Of a stretch of 64,000 nt of DNA, positions 1-8,419 are shown piece by piece. Numbering within the stretch: position 1 is the stretch's first letter; the number at the start of each line of letters is the position of its first letter. Origin of the DNA: Natronohydrobacter thiooxidans. GTDB taxonomy: Bacteria; Pseudomonadota; Alphaproteobacteria; Rhodobacterales; Rhodobacteraceae. The position numbers were made by a program, and so were the translations under genes. The stretch lies in assembly GCF_001884735.1 (NCBI RefSeq), contig NZ_MJAP01000013.1, forward strand, positions 166,275 to 230,274. The letters run 5' to 3'. The notes beneath the pieces are model-generated. The model saw only the letters and a list, made by a program, of their open reading frames with translations, was not told the DNA's origin and searched no databases.

Positions 1-366
1 CAGGCCCTGCAGCGCGGCTTCCATCGCGCCGCCGACCGTGCCGGAATAGAGCACATTCTCGGCCGAATTATTGCCCCGGTTCACACCCGAAAGCACCAGA
101 TCGGGCTTGGCTCCCTGCAGCACATCGTAAAGCCCGGCCAGCACGCAATCGGCAGGCGAGCCCTCAGCCGCATAGCGCCGCCTGCCCAGTTTCGCGATCA
201 TCATCGGATGGGTGTAGCTGATGCAATGCGCCACGCCCGATTGCTCGAAAGCAGGCGCCACGATCCAGACCTCGCCATCGGGCCCCGCGACATTCAGCGC
301 GATTTCCTCCAGCACCGCCAGACCCGGAGCATTGATCCCGTCGTCATTGGTCAGAAGAATGCGCAT
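1..366 (-). CDS. surE: 5'/3'-nucleotidase SurE (C-terminus cut by window edge)
   Basis: SurE is a metal-dependent survival phosphatase that removes phosphate from nucleoside 5'- or 3'-monophosphates in the cytoplasm. The protein begins with [16 protein letters not shown], the family's N-terminal metal-binding motif with the paired Asp residues. It continues with the conserved SGVNRGNN motif near residue 95, which contributes to the metal site and nucleotide pocket. About 122 N-terminal residues lie inside the window, and the rest (families run about 250-265 residues) lies to the left. The start is the ATG complementary to 364-366. In other bacteria surE is often beside pcm, nlpD or rpoS; those neighbours are not visible here. 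Confidence 0.93.
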   Translation of the reverse strand, partial: MRILLTNDDGINAPGLAVLEEIALNVAGPDGEVWIVAPAFEQSGVAHCISYTHPMMIAKLGRRRYAAEGSPADCVLAGLYDVLQGAKPDLVLSGVNRGNNSAENVLYSGTVGGAMEAALQGL

Positions 367-424
367 CTCGCCCCCGATTGCCTTTCGACCTGCTTAGAAC
401 AGCGCCCGGTGACGGGCAAGGCCC

Positions 425-1597
425 TCAGGGCTGATAGTTCGGATCCTCAGGCAGATTGGGCGAGGCAAGATGCGGGCTGCCCTGACGCCCGGCCACCGAA
501 GCATGAACCAGATCCGCCGCGCCGACCCTGCGCCTGCGCCAGAGCGGCAGATAAAGGCCAAAAGACGCAAGCGCGGGCGGGCCACGGCGCGGCAGAAAAC
601 CCGTCAGCTTCCAGAGCAGCGAGAGCGAGTTCTGCGCGGGCGCCCCCGGATCTGGCGCAACATAGCGCGGCGAAGGCCCGTCGCCCTGCCTGCCTAGAAC
701 GATACGCTTGACAGTGCCCCACCGATACTGCACCCCCAGCGCCTCGGTCTCGCGGATCATCCAGTCCAGCGCCACTTTGCCCAGCGCCGAATCGTGTTCG
801 GGATAGCCGCCGCCCACATCGGCATGGACGCCCGCAAACCACATCTCGCGCAGATCCTGCGGCTGTCCGGGGCCGCGCCTGAAGCGGTTGCCATGGCAAA
901 TCTGCCCGCCCGGCCAGTGCAGCGGCTGATAGAGTGCGCGCCGCTCATCAAGCGCCACGGCATGACGCACCGCTGCCACGGACGGGTTCTCGCTCGTATT
1001 GGCATGCGCGCGAAAGCGCGGCCCATTGCGCCCCCATTCAAAGACCGAACTGACCGTATCGAACAGACCCAGGCACGCAATTGGCACCAGATCGGGCCGC
1101 AACACCCGATACCACAGATCCATCTCCTCCCAGTCGCCCCTCGCATCGGGGCGTTCGGCCACGCCCTTATAGGCGCGGTATGCCTGATCAAGCAGGTTCA
1201 GATGGCGGGGCGCCATCAGCCCGAAAGCATTCAGAAACCCCGCCAGCACCCGCGCGGTATAGGCGCCACGCGAAAACCCGAACAGCACCACACGGTCGCG
1301 CGGCTGCACCCGCTTGCCGTCGCGCTTCCCGTTATCGTAATTCTCCACCAGAAAACGGTAGGCGTCCTTGACATTTCGATCCAGCCCCCAGCCGGTTGCG
1401 CGGTCAAAGACCTCGCGCAGGCGCGCGCGCCAGTAGAACAGCGAATTCTCGCCGCCGAATGTGCCGACACCGGGGCTGTACCAGACCAGCTGGCGGTCGG
1501 ATTTCTCCAGACAGCCATAAAGCCGCAGGATATTGCTGCGGTTGGACCGGACCGTATTCGCCGTGCCATCGAAGAGCAGAATGATCGTCTTGGTCAT
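425..1597 (-). CDS. DUF2235-family alpha/beta-hydrolase-like protein
   Basis: This is a 390-residue DUF2235 protein, a family resembling T6SS-associated phospholipases and predicted alpha/beta hydrolases. The N-terminus TKTIILLFDGTANTV is the typical first beta strand with Asp. The nucleophile elbow GFSRGAYTAR (G-x-S-x-G) lies around residue 110, and GVHADVGGGY near residue 255 supplies a likely acid or His. A start nine codons upstream is possible, but the ATG at 1597 has a gggag ribosome site and begins exactly at the family N-terminus, so it was preferred. No signal peptide and no T6SS genes are seen nearby, so a toxin or effector role is not supported; the substrate is unknown. The gene diverges from rnpB. 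Confidence 0.85.
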   Translation of the reverse strand: MTKTIILLFDGTANTVRSNRSNILRLYGCLEKSDRQLVWYSPGVGTFGGENSLFYWRARLREVFDRATGWGLDRNVKDAYRFLVENYDNGKRDGKRVQPRDRVVLFGFSRGAYTARVLAGFLNAFGLMAPRHLNLLDQAYRAYKGVAERPDARGDWEEMDLWYRVLRPDLVPIACLGLFDTVSSVFEWGRNGPRFRAHANTSENPSVAAVRHAVALDERRALYQPLHWPGGQICHGNRFRRGPGQPQDLREMWFAGVHADVGGGYPEHDSALGKVALDWMIRETEALGVQYRWGTVKRIVLGRQGDGPSPRYVAPDPGAPAQNSLSLLWKLTGFLPRRGPPALASFGLYLPLWRRRRVGAADLVHASVAGRQGSPHLASPNLPEDPNYQP

Positions 1598-1643
1598 GCA
1601 TGGCTCCCGGGAAGACGGACCCAAGCATAGCCCGGATCCCCGC

Positions 1644-1672
1644 TTGCGTCACCCGTGCAACGCGCCTATGTC
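1644..1672 (+). promoter_or_regulatory. sigma70-type promoter of rnpB
   Basis: A TTGCGT -35 element (1644-1649), a 17-bp spacer and TATGTC -10 (1667-1672) predict a transcription start about 7 nt downstream, at 1679. That is exactly where the closing helix of RNase P RNA begins. The agreement of spacing with the RNA end is the main support. Confidence 0.6.
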
Positions 1673-1678
1673 AAAGCT

Positions 1679-2092
1679 GCGATGCGGAAGGTCGGATGAC
1701 CGCGCCCCTTTCGGTGCGAGGAAAGTCCGGGCTCCATGAGGCAAGGGTGCCGGGTAACGCCCGGCTGGGGCAACCCAAGGGAAAGCGCCACAGAAAACAG
1801 ACCGCCCAGTCGCGTCGGCTATGCCGGACCGGCTGGGTAAGGGTGAAACGGTGGGGTAAGAGCCCACCGCGGGACGGGCAACCGGACCGGCACGGCAAGC
1901 CCCACCCGGAGCAATGCCGAATAGGGACTTCGCGCGGGCGTGATCCGGGTCTTCCGGATATCCCCGCAGGGCCGCCTCAGCCCGAAGTCCGGGTTGGCAG
2001 CTAGATCCTGTCCGCAAGGGCAGGGGCAGATGAATGGTCATCCCCGGAGGCAACTCCGGGACAGAACCCGGCTTACAGACCCTCCGCATCGC
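1679..2092 (+). ncRNA. rnpB: RNase P RNA, class A
   Basis: This is the catalytic RNA of ribonuclease P, which matures the 5' ends of tRNAs. The ends gcgatgcgga (1679-1688) and tccgcatcgc (2083-2092) are perfectly complementary and form the terminal helix. The universally conserved core gaggaaagtccgggctcc (about 1720) and the 3' consensus acagaacccggcttacag (about 2061) are both present, with internal helices between. The length of about 414 nt is normal for alphaproteobacterial class A. ORFs called across it on either strand are spurious. Confidence 0.97.
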
Positions 2093-2159
2093 GCTTCAGC
2101 CTTTCTTAAGCCCCGGTATGGCAAGCTCATAGCAATGCCGCCGCGCAGGATGGGGCCAG

Positions 2160-3629
2160 ATGCGACAGACCCGCCAATCCGATCTCTTGCCGGGGCTGGA
2201 AGCCGTGGCCCCACCTGCGCGCCTGCGCCTGAACCCGGCGCAATTCCTCACCCTCGCCCGCGGGGGCGAGGTGGCGCTGATCGCCGCCTGCCTGCTGGGC
2301 GCATGGCTCTGGGCTGGGATGCCGCATTGGCCGGTCTGGCAGGGCGGGTCCTGGGTGCTTGCCGGGGCGGCTCTGGTATGGGGCTGGGCCCGGCTGACGC
2401 GCCCCCGGCCTAGCCAGATCCTCGGCGCCTATGACCAGCCCGGACAGGCCCTGCGCCATGCCCGACGGCTTTGGCTGATCGCCTTGCCGCTCACGCTCGG
2501 CCCGGTGCATGCCGCACTCGGACCCGAAGCCGCGCTTATCGCGGCAACCGGGCTTCTGCCCGCAGCGCTCCTGTCCCTGCTCTGGCGCGCGGCGCTGTCG
2601 TCGCGGGTGCGTCGGCTGATCCGGCAAGGCCGCCTTGGCCTGCGTGTCGTTGTCGCGGGCGGCGGGCGCGAGGCGCGCGAGACCCTGATGGAACTTGCGA
2701 AACTGCGCCGTCAGGGCGTGCAGGTGCTGGGGATTTTTGATGATCGCGAACCCGCGCGCTCGCCGCTGGTGCAACAGGGCGTGGCCAAACTGGGCCGGAT
2801 CCGCGACATGCCCGCTTTCCTGCGCCGCACCCCTTTCGATCTGGTTATCGTGACCATGCCGCCAAGTGCAGAGGCCCGGATCGGCCAGATCCTTTCGGAT
2901 CTCTGGGCCATGCCGGTCGATATCCGGCTGGCACCGGTGCGCTCGACCCTGATCTACCGTCCCCGGACCTATCGCTGGCTGGGCGGCGTCGCGCTGCTCG
3001 ACCTTTTCGACCGGCCCCTGCGCGCGGCGGATGCCGCGCTCAAACGCAGCTTTGACCTCTGCCTTGCTGCGCTGATCCTGATGCTGCTCGCGCCGCTTTT
3101 CGGGCTGATCGCGCTCGCGATCCGGCTGGACAGTCCGGGCCCGGTGTTTTTCCGGCAGGCGCGCGAAGGCTACGCCTCGCGCCCCTTCCATGTCTGGAAA
3201 TTCCGCAGCCTGCATCACGCGCAAAGCGATCCCGGCGCGGTGGTGCCCGTGACTGCGGGCGACAGCCGCGTAACCCGTCTGGGGCGGATCCTGCGCAAGA
3301 GCTCGCTGGACGAGTTGCCGCAGCTCTTCAATGTGATCGAAGGCAGCATGTCCCTTGTCGGGCCGCGCCCGCATGCACTGGGCGCGCGCAACCGCGAGAT
3401 GGAATTCGCGGCCGTCGTGCGCAGCTATGCCGCGCGCCACCGCGTCAAGCCCGGCATCACCGGGCTTGCGCAGGTGCAGGGGCTGCGCGGGCCGGTCCAG
3501 ACGCCGGATCAGATCAGCCGCCGCGTGGCGCTGGATCTCGAATATATCGACCGCTGGTCACTGATGCTGGACCTGCGCATCCTTGCCCTGACCCTGCCAT
3601 CGGTCCTGCGTGGCGAAAACGCGGTCTGA
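2160..3629 (+). CDS. polyprenyl glycosylphosphotransferase for exopolysaccharide (WcaJ/PssY type)
   Basis: This 489-residue membrane enzyme of the bacterial sugar transferase family transfers a sugar-1-phosphate to undecaprenyl phosphate, the first step of an exopolysaccharide repeat unit. N-terminal hydrophobic segments (about residues 35-135) precede a soluble nucleotide-binding-like domain (residues 160-280). One membrane segment at about 300-320 follows, then the catalytic domain with [35 protein letters not shown] and [10 protein letters not shown], the standard motifs of the family. It is alone here, not in a polysaccharide cluster, so the product and the transferred sugar (glucose in WcaJ, other hexoses in relatives) are undetermined. 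The ATG at 2160 has only a modest ribosome site. Confidence 0.88.
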   Translation: MRQTRQSDLLPGLEAVAPPARLRLNPAQFLTLARGGEVALIAACLLGAWLWAGMPHWPVWQGGSWVLAGAALVWGWARLTRPRPSQILGAYDQPGQALRHARRLWLIALPLTLGPVHAALGPEAALIAATGLLPAALLSLLWRAALSSRVRRLIRQGRLGLRVVVAGGGREARETLMELAKLRRQGVQVLGIFDDREPARSPLVQQGVAKLGRIRDMPAFLRRTPFDLVIVTMPPSAEARIGQILSDLWAMPVDIRLAPVRSTLIYRPRTYRWLGGVALLDLFDRPLRAADAALKRSFDLCLAALILMLLAPLFGLIALAIRLDSPGPVFFRQAREGYASRPFHVWKFRSLHHAQSDPGAVVPVTAGDSRVTRLGRILRKSSLDELPQLFNVIEGSMSLVGPRPHALGARNREMEFAAVVRSYAARHRVKPGITGLAQVQGLRGPVQTPDQISRRVALDLEYIDRWSLMLDLRILALTLPSVLRGENAV

Positions 3630-3653
3630 GTGCTGATTTCCGGCCCTTTGCGG

Positions 3654-3681
3654 TTGACATGGCGCAGCAGACCAGTAGAAG
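3654..3681 (+). promoter_or_regulatory. sigma70-type promoter of rpmG
   Basis: There is a consensus TTGACA (3654-3659), a 16-bp spacer and TAGAAG (3676-3681). It lies about 55 bp upstream of the rpmG start and just after the end of the glycosyltransferase gene, so rpmG has its own promoter. Confidence 0.6.
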
Positions 3682-3738
3682 GCGGGTTCAGAATTCAATC
3701 GGGCGCGCACCGCGCTTTGCCCGGTCAGGAGAGAGACA

Positions 3739-3906
3739 ATGGCAAAGCCAACCACCATCAAGATCCGCCTGAACTCGACCGCGGGAACCGGGCATTTCTA
3801 CGTCACCAAGAAAAACGCCCGCACCATGACCGAGAAATTCTCGATCAAGAAATACGACCCCGTTGTGCGCAAGCATGTCGAATACAAGGAAGGCAAGATC
3901 AAGTAA
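3739..3906 (+). CDS. rpmG: 50S ribosomal protein L33
   Basis: A 55-residue basic protein ([18 protein letters not shown] onward, ending VEYKEGKIK) matching the alphaproteobacterial L33 length and pattern, including [15 protein letters not shown]33 binds 23S rRNA near the E site of the large subunit. The zinc-binding CxxC pairs of C+ L33 paralogues are absent, so this is a C- (zinc-independent) form. An aggagaga ribosome site precedes the ATG. It is a single-gene unit with its own promoter and a following terminator. Confidence 0.97.
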   Translation: MAKPTTIKIRLNSTAGTGHFYVTKKNARTMTEKFSIKKYDPVVRKHVEYKEGKIK

Positions 3907-3932
3907 TCCTGCCCGCTTTGACCGACTGGAAG

Positions 3933-3960
3933 GCCGCCTCCCTCGGGACGCGGCTTTTTT
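3933..3960 (+). terminator. rho-independent terminator of rpmG
   Basis: A GC-rich hairpin (gccgc 3933-3937 with gcggc 3950-3954) is followed directly by six T residues (3955-3960), 27 bp after the rpmG stop codon. Confidence 0.75.
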
Positions 3961-3997
3961 CGTTCCGCCATGCGGACAGGGGGGGGCGCTACGGGAT

Positions 3998-4027
3998 GTA
4001 AGGTGCGTGCTGCAGCACGCACCTTAC
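3998..4027. repeat. 30-bp palindromic intergenic repeat, copy 1 of 3
   Basis: A perfect 30-bp palindrome with arms gtaaggtgcgtgctg and cagcacgcaccttac, centred at 4012/4013. Near-identical palindromes occur at 49501-49530 and 56173-56201, always between genes. The shape and dispersal are REP-like; no transposase is seen in the window. Confidence 0.85.
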
Positions 4028-4145
4028 CGGCAGCGGCGGCATGCCTCGGGACGGACACCCTGCCGCCACCTTGCGCGATAGATCACCGGCCGAACGCGGC
4101 CGCCCCGGCCTCAGCATAGGCCATTCGCTCACCTGATTGACGCAC

Positions 4146-4172
4146 AAGGCCCCCGCCGGAAGCGAGGGCCTT
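4146..4172 (-). terminator. possible terminator hairpin downstream of BCCT gene
   Basis: The inverted repeat aaggccc (4146-4152) / gggcctt (4166-4172) has further GC pairs inside the arms, and lies 50 bp beyond the BCCT stop codon. There is no strong T-run on either strand, so a termination function is only plausible. Confidence 0.4.
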
Positions 4173-4222
4173 GCCATCAGTCGCAGAGGCGCCGAGGGTA
4201 GGGGTGCCTCAGGTGCCTCCGG

Positions 4223-5902
4223 CTAGCGGGGTTCGTTCATCAACCCCTTGACCAGCGCGTAACAGGCCATCAGCAGCACGATGGCAAAGGGCAGTCCGGT
4301 CGAGACCGATGCCGCCTGCAGCGCCACAAGCCCGCCGCCCAGCAGCAGCGCTGCCGCCACCAGACCCTCGAAGATCACCCAGAAAACCCGCTGGCTGACC
4401 GGCGCGTTGATCTTGCCGCCTGCCGTGATCGTGTCGATGACCAGCGAGCCGGAATCGGACGAGGTGACAAAGAACACGATCACCAGAATGATGCCCAGAA
4501 CCGAGGTAATCGCGGCAAGGGGCAGTTCCGAGAGCATCCCGAAGAGCGAAAGCTCCGGCACATAGGCTTCGACCACGAAGCCATAGACGGCGCTTTCAGC
4601 CACATTGTCGATCAACTGGCTGATGGCGGTGCCACCGAAAGCGGTCATCCAGATGGCCGAGACGATGGTCGGGATCACCAGCACGCAGGTGATGAATTCG
4701 CGCACCGTGCGGCCCCGGCTGACGCGGGCGATGAACATGCCGACAAAGGGCGACCAGCTGATCCACCAGGCCCAGTAGAAGGCGGTCCATCCCTGACGAT
4801 AGCCATCATCTTCACGCCCGATCGGGTTGGACAGCGCCAGGATCTCGGTCGCATAGGATCCCAGATTGCTGAAGAACTGCGAAATCAGCGTGAAGGTCGG
4901 CCCGACAAGGATCACAAAGGCCATCAGCAGGATCGCCAGCACCATATTGATCTCTGACAGCACCTTGACGCCGCCTTCCAGCCCGCGCAGCACCGAAATC
5001 AGTGCAAGACCGGTGATGATCGCGATCAGGATGACCGGGAAGGTCGCCGTCGCGCCCAGATCCTCGATGCCGAAGACAAAGCCGATCCCGGCTGTCGCCT
5101 GCTGCGCGCCAAAGCCGAGCGAGGTCGCAAGGCCGAAGAGCGTGGCAAACACCGCCAGAATGTCGATGACATGGCCGCGCCAGCCCCAGATCTTGTCCCC
5201 GAAGATCGGATAGAAGATCGAGCGCACGGTCAGCGGCAGGCCCTTGTTATAGGCAAAGAGCGCCAGCGACAGCGCGACCACCGCATACATGGCCCAGGGG
5301 TGCAGACCCCAGTGATAGATCGTGGCAGCCATGGCGGTACGGCGCGCGGCCTCGACCGTCGCCGGATCGGCCAGCATGCCCTCGACAATGCCGATATCGC
5401 GGCTCAACGGCTGATCGCCCCAGGGCGTGGCAAAGTAATAGGCCGGTTCCAGCACGCCGAAGAACATCAGCCCGATGCCCATGCCTGCGGCGAAGAGCAT
5501 CGCGAACCAGCCAAGGTAACTGTAATCCGGCGTTGCCTCCGCCCCGCCGATGCGAACCTTGCCCAGCGGCGAGATCAACAGGCCAAGGCAGACCAGCACG
5601 AAGATATTGCCGGCCATGATCAGGAACCAGTCGAAGGTCGAGGTCAGATAGCCGCGCATCGCGCCCAGCGCCGGGCCGACCGCCTCCTGAAAGGCCAGCG
5701 TGATGATGACGAAGGCCACCACGACCAAACCCGAAACGACAAAGACCGGATTATGGATATCCAGACCGAAAGGGCCGATCTTCGGGGTGATGTTATCCTG
5801 ACCGATCTCATAGTCGGTCTGGATGATTTCCGACGCGCCCTCGGGCTCCGGAATCGCCTCTTCGGTCGCGGCAGAACCATCGTCCTCGTCAATTTGTGAC
5901 AT
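4223..5902 (-). CDS. BCCT-family betaine/choline/carnitine-type transporter
   Basis: A 559-residue inner-membrane carrier of the betaine-choline-carnitine transporter family, which takes up trimethylammonium compounds for osmoprotection or catabolism. About twelve hydrophobic segments are visible. The diagnostic tryptophan-rich stretch FYWAWWISWSPFVGMFIARV (about residue 370) and its following SRGRTVREF loop are intact. An acidic N-terminal tail of about 50 residues precedes the first helix. The ATG at 5902 has an aggggaa ribosome site; an upstream in-frame start (5935) lacks one. The substrate cannot be told from the sequence, and no betaine-catabolic genes are adjacent. Confidence 0.93.
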   Translation of the reverse strand: MSQIDEDDGSAATEEAIPEPEGASEIIQTDYEIGQDNITPKIGPFGLDIHNPVFVVSGLVVVAFVIITLAFQEAVGPALGAMRGYLTSTFDWFLIMAGNIFVLVCLGLLISPLGKVRIGGAEATPDYSYLGWFAMLFAAGMGIGLMFFGVLEPAYYFATPWGDQPLSRDIGIVEGMLADPATVEAARRTAMAATIYHWGLHPWAMYAVVALSLALFAYNKGLPLTVRSIFYPIFGDKIWGWRGHVIDILAVFATLFGLATSLGFGAQQATAGIGFVFGIEDLGATATFPVILIAIITGLALISVLRGLEGGVKVLSEINMVLAILLMAFVILVGPTFTLISQFFSNLGSYATEILALSNPIGREDDGYRQGWTAFYWAWWISWSPFVGMFIARVSRGRTVREFITCVLVIPTIVSAIWMTAFGGTAISQLIDNVAESAVYGFVVEAYVPELSLFGMLSELPLAAITSVLGIILVIVFFVTSSDSGSLVIDTITAGGKINAPVSQRVFWVIFEGLVAAALLLGGGLVALQAASVSTGLPFAIVLLMACYALVKGLMNEPR

Positions 5903-6206
5903 TGCGTATTCCCCTTGTTGGACCCGTCGTATCACTTGCGGGCCTTGAGTGTTGCGTCAGTGACCGGCCTATGTCGCACCGGCCAGCGGGCTGCGCCGCG
6001 CCTTCTGCGGCTCGCAGGTCAGCCTTTACCGATTCCGCGCGTTGACCCCCTGACGATGGGTCACGCTAACATGACAAATTGGTGAATTGTTACCCTTGGC
6101 GGCGAAGAATGTTCCATAAGCGACAGAATCTTGTCGCTCGGGCGGGTTTGTCGGCATCTCTGCCGGGTGTTATCTCTGTCGCAAGCGAGTGGATCAGGAG
6201 GACAGG
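5903..6206. other. divergent intergenic region between BCCT and SDR genes
   Basis: This 304-bp spacer must hold promoters for both flanking genes. It contains a 7-bp inverted repeat, agcgaca (6119-6125) / tgtcgct (6132-6138), about 70 bp before the SDR start, a candidate operator. No convincing ORF or RNA gene is seen. An SD-like aggagga at 6197-6203 fixes the SDR start. Confidence 0.5.
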
Positions 6207-6986
6207 ATGGATCTGGGACTAACCGGCAAACGCGCGCTGGTCTGCGCGTCATCAAAGGGTCTGGGCCGGGGCTGCGCAGAGGCACTGGCCGCCGAGGGGG
6301 TGGATCTGGTGCTGAATGCGCGCGGGGCCGCGGCGCTGGAGGCCACGGCGGCCGAAATCCGCGCCGCGCATGGCGTCGCGGTGGTGACAGTCGCCGCCGA
6401 TATCACCTCTGAGGCCGGGCGCAGCGCGGTGCTGGAGGCCGCGGGCGCGGTGGATATCCTTGTCACCAATGCAGGCGGGCCGCCGCCGGGGATGTGGAGC
6501 GACTGGTCGCGCGAGGATTTCATCAAGGCGCTGGATGCGAATATGCTGACACCCATCGCGCTGATGCAGGCGGTTCTGCCGGGCATGATCGCGCGCGGCT
6601 GGGGGCGGGTGGTGAATATCACCTCCGGCTCGGTAAAAGCGCCGATCCCGGTGCTGGGCCTGTCCAATTCCGCCCGCGCCGGGCTGACCGGTTTTGTCGC
6701 CGGCACCGCGCGGCAGGTGGCGGGCAAGGGGGTGATCATCAACAACCTGCTGCCGGGCATCCATGACACGGACCGCGCCTCTGCGCTCGATAGCGGTGTG
6801 GCCAAATCAGAGGGGATTTCGATGGCGGAGGCGCGCACGAAGCGCGAAGCGACCATTCCGGCGCGGCGCTATGGCACCGCGGCCGAATTCGGGGCGGCCT
6901 GTGCCTTTCTCTGCTCGCAGCATGCCGGGTTCATCGTCGGGCAGAACCTGCTGCTGGATGGCGGCGCGATCAACGCGACCTTGTGA
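6207..6986 (+). CDS. atypical short-chain dehydrogenase/reductase lacking YxxxK
   Basis: A 259-residue SDR-fold protein. The N-terminal dinucleotide-binding glycine motif ASSKGLGRG (residues 14-22) and the NAG motif (TNAGGP, about residue 87) are present. The catalytic serine region ITSGS (138-142) is present. At the position of the catalytic Tyr-x3-Lys there is Ser153-x3-Arg157 (LSNSAR), a substitution typical of a known divergent SDR branch often annotated as 3-oxoacyl-ACP reductase. Whether it is an active oxidoreductase is therefore doubtful. The C-terminal GQNLLLDGGA is standard. The ATG at 6207 has a caggagga ribosome site five bases away. It is followed by its own terminator, so it is probably monocistronic. 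Confidence 0.85.
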   Translation: MDLGLTGKRALVCASSKGLGRGCAEALAAEGVDLVLNARGAAALEATAAEIRAAHGVAVVTVAADITSEAGRSAVLEAAGAVDILVTNAGGPPPGMWSDWSREDFIKALDANMLTPIALMQAVLPGMIARGWGRVVNITSGSVKAPIPVLGLSNSARAGLTGFVAGTARQVAGKGVIINNLLPGIHDTDRASALDSGVAKSEGISMAEARTKREATIPARRYGTAAEFGAACAFLCSQHAGFIVGQNLLLDGGAINATL

Positions 6987-7020
6987 GCGCAAACCCGGCC
7001 TCTGGCTGCCGTAAGGTCAA

Positions 7021-7056
7021 CCCGCCTTGATCTGGAACAAGGCGGGCGCGCTTTTT
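7021..7056 (+). terminator. rho-independent terminator after the SDR gene
   Basis: Perfect 9-bp arms cccgccttg (7021-7029) and caaggcggg (7038-7046), an 8-nt loop, and a T5 run at 7052-7056, starting 35 bp after the SDR stop. Confidence 0.85.
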
Positions 7057-7105
7057 CACGGCCATCGTCTGCGCTGAACATCCCAGGGTCAACCGAAGGT
7101 GGTGC

Positions 7106-7630
7106 ATGGATATCGTGATTCTCTTCGAGACGGTCGAAGGCCAGACCGGCAAGATTGTCGGGGTGGTGGCGGAACAGGCGCGCGATCTGGGCCACAGGGT
7201 CACGCTGTGCGACACAGCGCAAAAGACCGTCAATGGCGCATTGAACGGTGCCGACAGGGTGATCCTCGCCGCCCCCGTCCATGAACGCCGCCATCCGCGC
7301 AGTTTCGAGGCCGCATTGGTCGCCGCCCGCGCCGAGCTTGCCGCGCGCCCGACGCTGATGTTGTCGGTCAGTCTGAAAGCGGCCTTTCCCGACGGGCTGG
7401 AAGAGGCGCGCGACTATCTGATCGAGATGGAGATGCGCACGGGCCTCAGACCCACGCAGGAGGTGCTGGTCGCAGGCGCTGTCCGGCTGAACGCCTATGA
7501 CTATTACGAGCGCCAGATCGTGCGCCATGTGGCGCTTGCCGGGCATGAGGTCGCGCTTGGCGAAAGCGGGCGCGAGTTTACCGACTGGTCCGCTTTGGAA
7601 GCGCAGGTCGCCGCGTTTCTGCGGGGCTGA
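7106..7630 (+). CDS. flavodoxin-domain protein (HemG-like)
   Basis: A 174-residue single-domain flavodoxin-fold protein. The N-terminal MDIVILFETVEGQTGKI matches the FMN phosphate-binding loop of menaquinone-dependent protoporphyrinogen oxidase HemG and related short flavodoxins (normally T/S-x-T/E-G-x-T). The length equals HemG (about 175-180). The YDYYERQIVR segment near residue 130 resembles the C-terminal part of that family. A role in haem synthesis or another FMN-dependent electron transfer is possible; no haem genes are nearby. It sits just upstream of the FNR-controlled exporter operon but ends before that promoter. Confidence 0.75.
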   Translation: MDIVILFETVEGQTGKIVGVVAEQARDLGHRVTLCDTAQKTVNGALNGADRVILAAPVHERRHPRSFEAALVAARAELAARPTLMLSVSLKAAFPDGLEEARDYLIEMEMRTGLRPTQEVLVAGAVRLNAYDYYERQIVRHVALAGHEVALGESGREFTDWSALEAQVAAFLRG

Positions 7631-7649
7631 AGCCGCCGCCTGGTCTTTT

Positions 7650-7690
7650 TTGATTTTGATCAATGTGGGGGCCATCGGCTGTGCTAGGGT
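7650..7690 (+). promoter_or_regulatory. FNR/FnrL box and class II promoter of the ABC exporter operon
   Basis: TTGAT-tttg-ATCAA at 7650-7663 is a perfect FNR/FnrL consensus. A -10-like TAGGGT lies at 7685-7690. A site centred at -41.5 puts the transcription start at about 7697-7698, that is on the ATG of the ATPase gene itself. The spacing of box, -10 and start is that of a class II FNR-activated promoter and predicts a leaderless or nearly leaderless mRNA switched on under low oxygen. Confidence 0.75.
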
Positions 7691-7696
7691 GCCGCC

Positions 7697-8419
7697 ATGG
7701 CGCGCGATACTCAGGCATTACCCGTCTTTCGGGCCGAGGGCTTGACCCGGATCTACCGCACCGGCGCGGTCGAGGTCCGGGCGCTGCGCGGCGTCGATCT
7801 GTCACTGACCGAAGGCGAGATGGTGGTGCTGCTCGGTGCCTCGGGGTCGGGAAAATCGACACTGGTCAATATCCTTGGCGGGCTGGATCTGCCGACCGAC
7901 GGGCGGGTGTTCTTCCGCGAGCGCGAATTGACACGGGCCAGTGACCGGGCGCTGACCGCCTTTCGCCGCGACCATGTAGGATTCGTCTTTCAGTTCTACA
8001 ATCTGGTGCCCAGCCTGACCGCGCGGGAGAATGTGGCACTGGTGACGGAAATCGCGCGCAACCCGATGACGCCTGAAGAAGCGCTGGCACGGGTAGGGCT
8101 CGCGGCGCGGATGGACCATTTCCCGGCAGAACTGTCGGGGGGCGAGCAACAGCGCGTGGCCATCGCCCGCGCCATCGCCAAGCGCCCCGATGTGCTGCTC
8201 TGCGATGAACCGACCGGCGCATTGGACAGCAAGACCGGGATTCAGGTGCTCGAAGCGCTGCATGAGGTCAATCGCGATCTGGGCACCGCCACCGTGCTGA
8301 TCACCCATAATGCCGCGATCCAGCGCATCGCGCATCGCGTCGTCGTGCTGGCCGATGGCCGGGTCACGCGCGACGAGATCAATACCGCACGCGTCCTGCC
8401 CGCAGAGGTAAGCTGGTGA
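7697..8419 (+). CDS. ABC exporter ATP-binding subunit (MacB/LolD/DevA type)
   Basis: A 240-residue ATPase of the MacB/LolD class, which powers transporters that push substrates from the inner membrane or periplasm outward. Walker [10 protein letters not shown] is at residues 47-55, the Q-loop is at FVFQFYN (about 97-102), the signature LSGGEQQR at 146-153, Walker [13 protein letters not shown] at 166-177 and the H-loop at ITHN. An in-frame TAG at 7685-7687 overlaps the proposed -10 box and leaves ATG 7697 as the only reasonable start. The gene overlaps the permease by 4 nt (GTGA). With the permease and HlyD-type adaptor it forms a DevBCA/MacAB-like set. The substrate is unknown. Confidence 0.92.
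   Translation: MARDTQALPVFRAEGLTRIYRTGAVEVRALRGVDLSLTEGEMVVLLGASGSGKSTLVNILGGLDLPTDGRVFFRERELTRASDRALTAFRRDHVGFVFQFYNLVPSLTARENVALVTEIARNPMTPEEALARVGLAARMDHFPAELSGGEQQRVAIARAIAKRPDVLLCDEPTGALDSKTGIQVLEALHEVNRDLGTATVLITHNAAIQRIAHRVVVLADGRVTRDEINTARVLPAEVSW

Noticed and set aside
7027..7040. TTGATctggAACAA, an FNR-like sequence after the SDR gene
   Set aside because: It lies wholly within the perfect hairpin of a T-tailed terminator and has a mismatch in the second half-site; the real FNR box is at 7650.
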